Shown here piece by piece: positions 62,359 through 64,000 of a stretch of 64,000 nucleotides of DNA. Made by a program: the position numbers and the translations under genes. Origin of the DNA: Achromobacter marplatensis. Its GTDB lineage: Bacteria; Pseudomonadota; Gammaproteobacteria; Burkholderiales; Burkholderiaceae_B. Each line of letters starts with the position of its first letter. Positions within the stretch are counted from its first letter, which is position 1. The stretch covers positions 62,001-126,000 of the forward strand of contig NZ_NJIG01000009.1 in assembly GCF_002209535.1 (NCBI RefSeq), read 5' to 3'. The notes below the pieces were generated by a model, which ran no database searches, had not been told where the DNA came from, and saw only the letters and a program-made list of their open reading frames with translations.

Positions 62359-63597
62359 ATGATGCCGATTGATGAAACGAACCCGTTGCGCGACGGGCGC
62401 CTGCCGGTGACGGTGTTGTCGGGGTTTCTGGGTGCGGGAAAGACGACGCTGCTCAACCACGTGTTGAACAACCGCGAGGGCCGTCGGGTCGCGGTCATCG
62501 TCAATGACATGTCGGAGGTCAACATCGACGCCCGCCTGGTGCGCGAAGGTGGGGCGGCGCTGTCGCGCGCCGACGAAAAGTTGGTCGAGATGAGCAATGG
62601 CTGCATCTGCTGTACGCTCCGCGAAGACCTGCTCATCGAGATCCGCCGCTTGGCGGCCGAGGGGCGTTTCGATTATCTGCTGATCGAATCGACGGGGGTC
62701 TCCGAGCCTTTGCCGGTGGCCGAGACCTTCACCTTCCGCGCTGAGGATGGGGCGAGCCTGGACGATATCGCCCGGCTGGACACGATGGTCACGGTGGTGG
62801 ATGCTTTCAACTTCCTGCGTGACTACTCCAGCAGGGATCGCCTGGCCGAGCGGGGCGAGGCGTTGGGCGACGAGGACGTGCGCACGGTTGTCGATCTGTT
62901 GATCGAGCAGGTGGAATTCTGTGATGTCATCGTCTTGAATAAGACTGACCTGGTGGAGGCTGCCGAACTGGCGCGCCTGCAAGCGATGTTGCACGGCCTG
63001 AATCCCCGCGCGGAAATCGTGAAGAGCGAGTTCGGCCGGGTGCCGATGGCTAGCGTGCTGGATACGGGCCGGTTCAATTTTGAAGCTGCCTCGCAGGCGC
63101 CGGGCTGGTTGAAGGAATTGCGGGGCGAGCACATCCCGGAGAGCCAGGAATATGGCATCGGCAGTTTCGTGTTTCGCGCCCGGCGCCCGTTCCATCCGCA
63201 GCGGTTCTGGGATTGCATTCATCAGGAATGGCCTGGTGTGGTGCGGTCGAAAGGTTACTTCTGGCTGGTGACACGCCCGGGGTACGCGGCATCGTGGTCG
63301 CAGGCAGGGCCCATCATGCGCCATGGCGCGGTGGGATACTGGTGGGCGGCCTTACCGCGCGAGCAGTGGCCCGAGGATGGAGAGGCGCGGGCGGCGATCG
63401 TGTCGGAATGGGATCCGATCTACGGCGACCGGTGCCAGGAACTGGTGTTGATCGGCATCGGCATGGACGAGGCGGCGCTGCGGGCGCGCCTGCAGGCCTG
63501 CTTGATGACGCAGGAAGAAATGACGCGGCCCGCGAGCGAGCTGGCGGCGATAACAGATCCGTTTCCGGTGTGGGAGCGGCCGCAGAATTCGGGGTAG
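62359..63597 (+). CDS. COG0523 zinc-chaperone GTPase (ZigA/YciC-like)
   Basis: This 412-residue protein starts at ATG 62359 (second ATG at 62362) with GGAG eight bases upstream. It is a G3E-family GTPase: P-loop GFLGAGKTT (about residues 22-30), the metal motif CxCC at Cys82, Cys84 and Cys85 (SNGCICC), and NKTD at G4. A CobW C-terminal domain (about 265-395) follows. These proteins bind zinc and are thought to deliver it to client enzymes during zinc limitation. The Zur-like box upstream supports this role. A second COG0523 gene starts 20 bases downstream. Confidence 0.9.
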   Translation: MMPIDETNPLRDGRLPVTVLSGFLGAGKTTLLNHVLNNREGRRVAVIVNDMSEVNIDARLVREGGAALSRADEKLVEMSNGCICCTLREDLLIEIRRLAAEGRFDYLLIESTGVSEPLPVAETFTFRAEDGASLDDIARLDTMVTVVDAFNFLRDYSSRDRLAERGEALGDEDVRTVVDLLIEQVEFCDVIVLNKTDLVEAAELARLQAMLHGLNPRAEIVKSEFGRVPMASVLDTGRFNFEAASQAPGWLKELRGEHIPESQEYGIGSFVFRARRPFHPQRFWDCIHQEWPGVVRSKGYFWLVTRPGYAASWSQAGPIMRHGAVGYWWAALPREQWPEDGEARAAIVSEWDPIYGDRCQELVLIGIGMDEAALRARLQACLMTQEEMTRPASELAAITDPFPVWERPQNSG

Positions 63598-63617
63598 CGC
63601 CCATTGGGTGAGGGGAC

Positions 63618-64000
63618 ATGGACGAGGACAAGCGCATCGGCGTGACGGTGATTTCGGGATTTCTGGGCAGCGGCAAGACCACGTTGCTTAACCGTCTGCT
63701 GCACGAACCGGCCTACGCCGATGCGTTGGTCATCGTCAACGAATACGGCGACGTCGGCGTTGACCATCATCTGGTGCGCCTGGCGCCGGCCAATGTCGTG
63801 CTGATCGAGGGCGGCTGCCTGTGCTGTGTCGTCAGCGGTGCCGTGGTGGACGCCCTGCGCGATCTTTTCATGCTGGCGCTAAGCCGCCGGATCAAGCCCT
63901 TTCGGCGTGTGCTGATCGAAACCAGCGGGCTGGCGGACCCTGCGTCGACGCTGTTCATGCTCAAGCACGACCGGTTCCTGTCCGAGCGTTACGCGTACCG
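63618..64000 (+). CDS. Second COG0523/CobW-family GTPase, 3' end outside window
   Basis: The frame is open from ATG 63618 (GAGGGGAC upstream) to the window end, giving 127 complete codons. The P-loop is GFLGSGKTT (about residues 14-22), and the metal motif is CxCC at Cys67, Cys69 and Cys70 (EGGCLCC). LIETSGLADPA is the Walker B/G3 region. GGCLCC rather than SNGCICC shows it belongs to a different COG0523 subgroup from its neighbour. Because it is cut off, the C-terminal domain cannot be described. It probably shares the Zur-controlled transcript. Confidence 0.88.
   Translation, partial: MDEDKRIGVTVISGFLGSGKTTLLNRLLHEPAYADALVIVNEYGDVGVDHHLVRLAPANVVLIEGGCLCCVVSGAVVDALRDLFMLALSRRIKPFRRVLIETSGLADPASTLFMLKHDRFLSERYAY

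Noticed and set aside
1..64000. CRISPR arrays, insertion sequences, toxin-antitoxin pairs or phage genes
   Set aside because: Reading both strands I saw no spaced direct repeats, transposase motifs or phage proteins; the window looks like stable core chromosome.

Overview
The window looks like a chromosomal core segment of a high-GC betaproteobacterium in the Alcaligenaceae (Achromobacter/Bordetella type). The evidence is the gene order pheA-hisC-tyrA-aroA-cmk-rpsA-ihfB-lapA-lapB-rfaE1-hldD, the protein sequences, the divergent paaX/paaA catabolic cluster, and uniform GC-rich codon use. I see no insertion sequence, integrase, CRISPR array or rRNA. The assignment rests on recognition, not on a database search.

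Layout. 1-10900: aromatic amino-acid and shikimate genes (pheA partial, hisC, tyrA, aroA), cmk, rpsA, ihfB, then lapAB and the heptose genes rfaE1-hldD, almost all tightly packed on the plus strand. 11000-14900: a ComEA-like secreted helix-hairpin-helix protein, cysM, and mltB divergent from a histone-deacetylase-family gene. 14900-24900: etfBA, an aspartate-to-alanine module (aspT-asdA-aspT), an acyl-CoA dehydrogenase and a 1-Cys peroxiredoxin. 25100-32080: a complete sulfate uptake and activation unit, sbp-cysTWA-cysH-cysD-cysN, using APS reductase and so needing no APS kinase.

32250-34200: a SplB-like (PA0069-type) radical SAM gene whose promoter carries an almost ideal LexA/SOS box. Its product ends in a perfect sliding-clamp-binding motif. 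It is followed by an uncharacterised tail-anchored protein. This is the most interesting locus here: a probable SOS-induced, clamp-tethered radical SAM DNA-repair unit.

34236-40240: an EamA transporter, rplS, a CoA pyrophosphatase, rsgA, an M48 protease, orn and nnrE. 40247-49640: phenylacetate catabolism, paaX divergent from paaABCDE-paaN-paaG-paaI-paaK, with two PaaX-like boxes and a good promoter between them. 49660-55800: a MATE pump, a family-39 glycosyltransferase-like protein, rpmE2, kynA, kynB and radC, all on the minus strand. 55845-58016: an FKBP, ispH and maiA. 58032-61543: a PmrA/QseB-type two-component system followed by a Do-family protease with a PmrA-like box in front of it. 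61686-62070: tRNA-Thr(CGT) and tRNA-Asn(GTT). 62323-end: a Zur-like box and two tandem COG0523 zinc GTPases, the second cut by the window edge.

The genes interlock in several places. The sulfate unit supplies sulfide for CysM. EtfBA can accept electrons from the acyl-CoA dehydrogenase. AsdA and the AspT proteins form a decarboxylation/antiport cycle. The only stretch over 300 bases without a gene is 35109-35412, the rplS upstream region.
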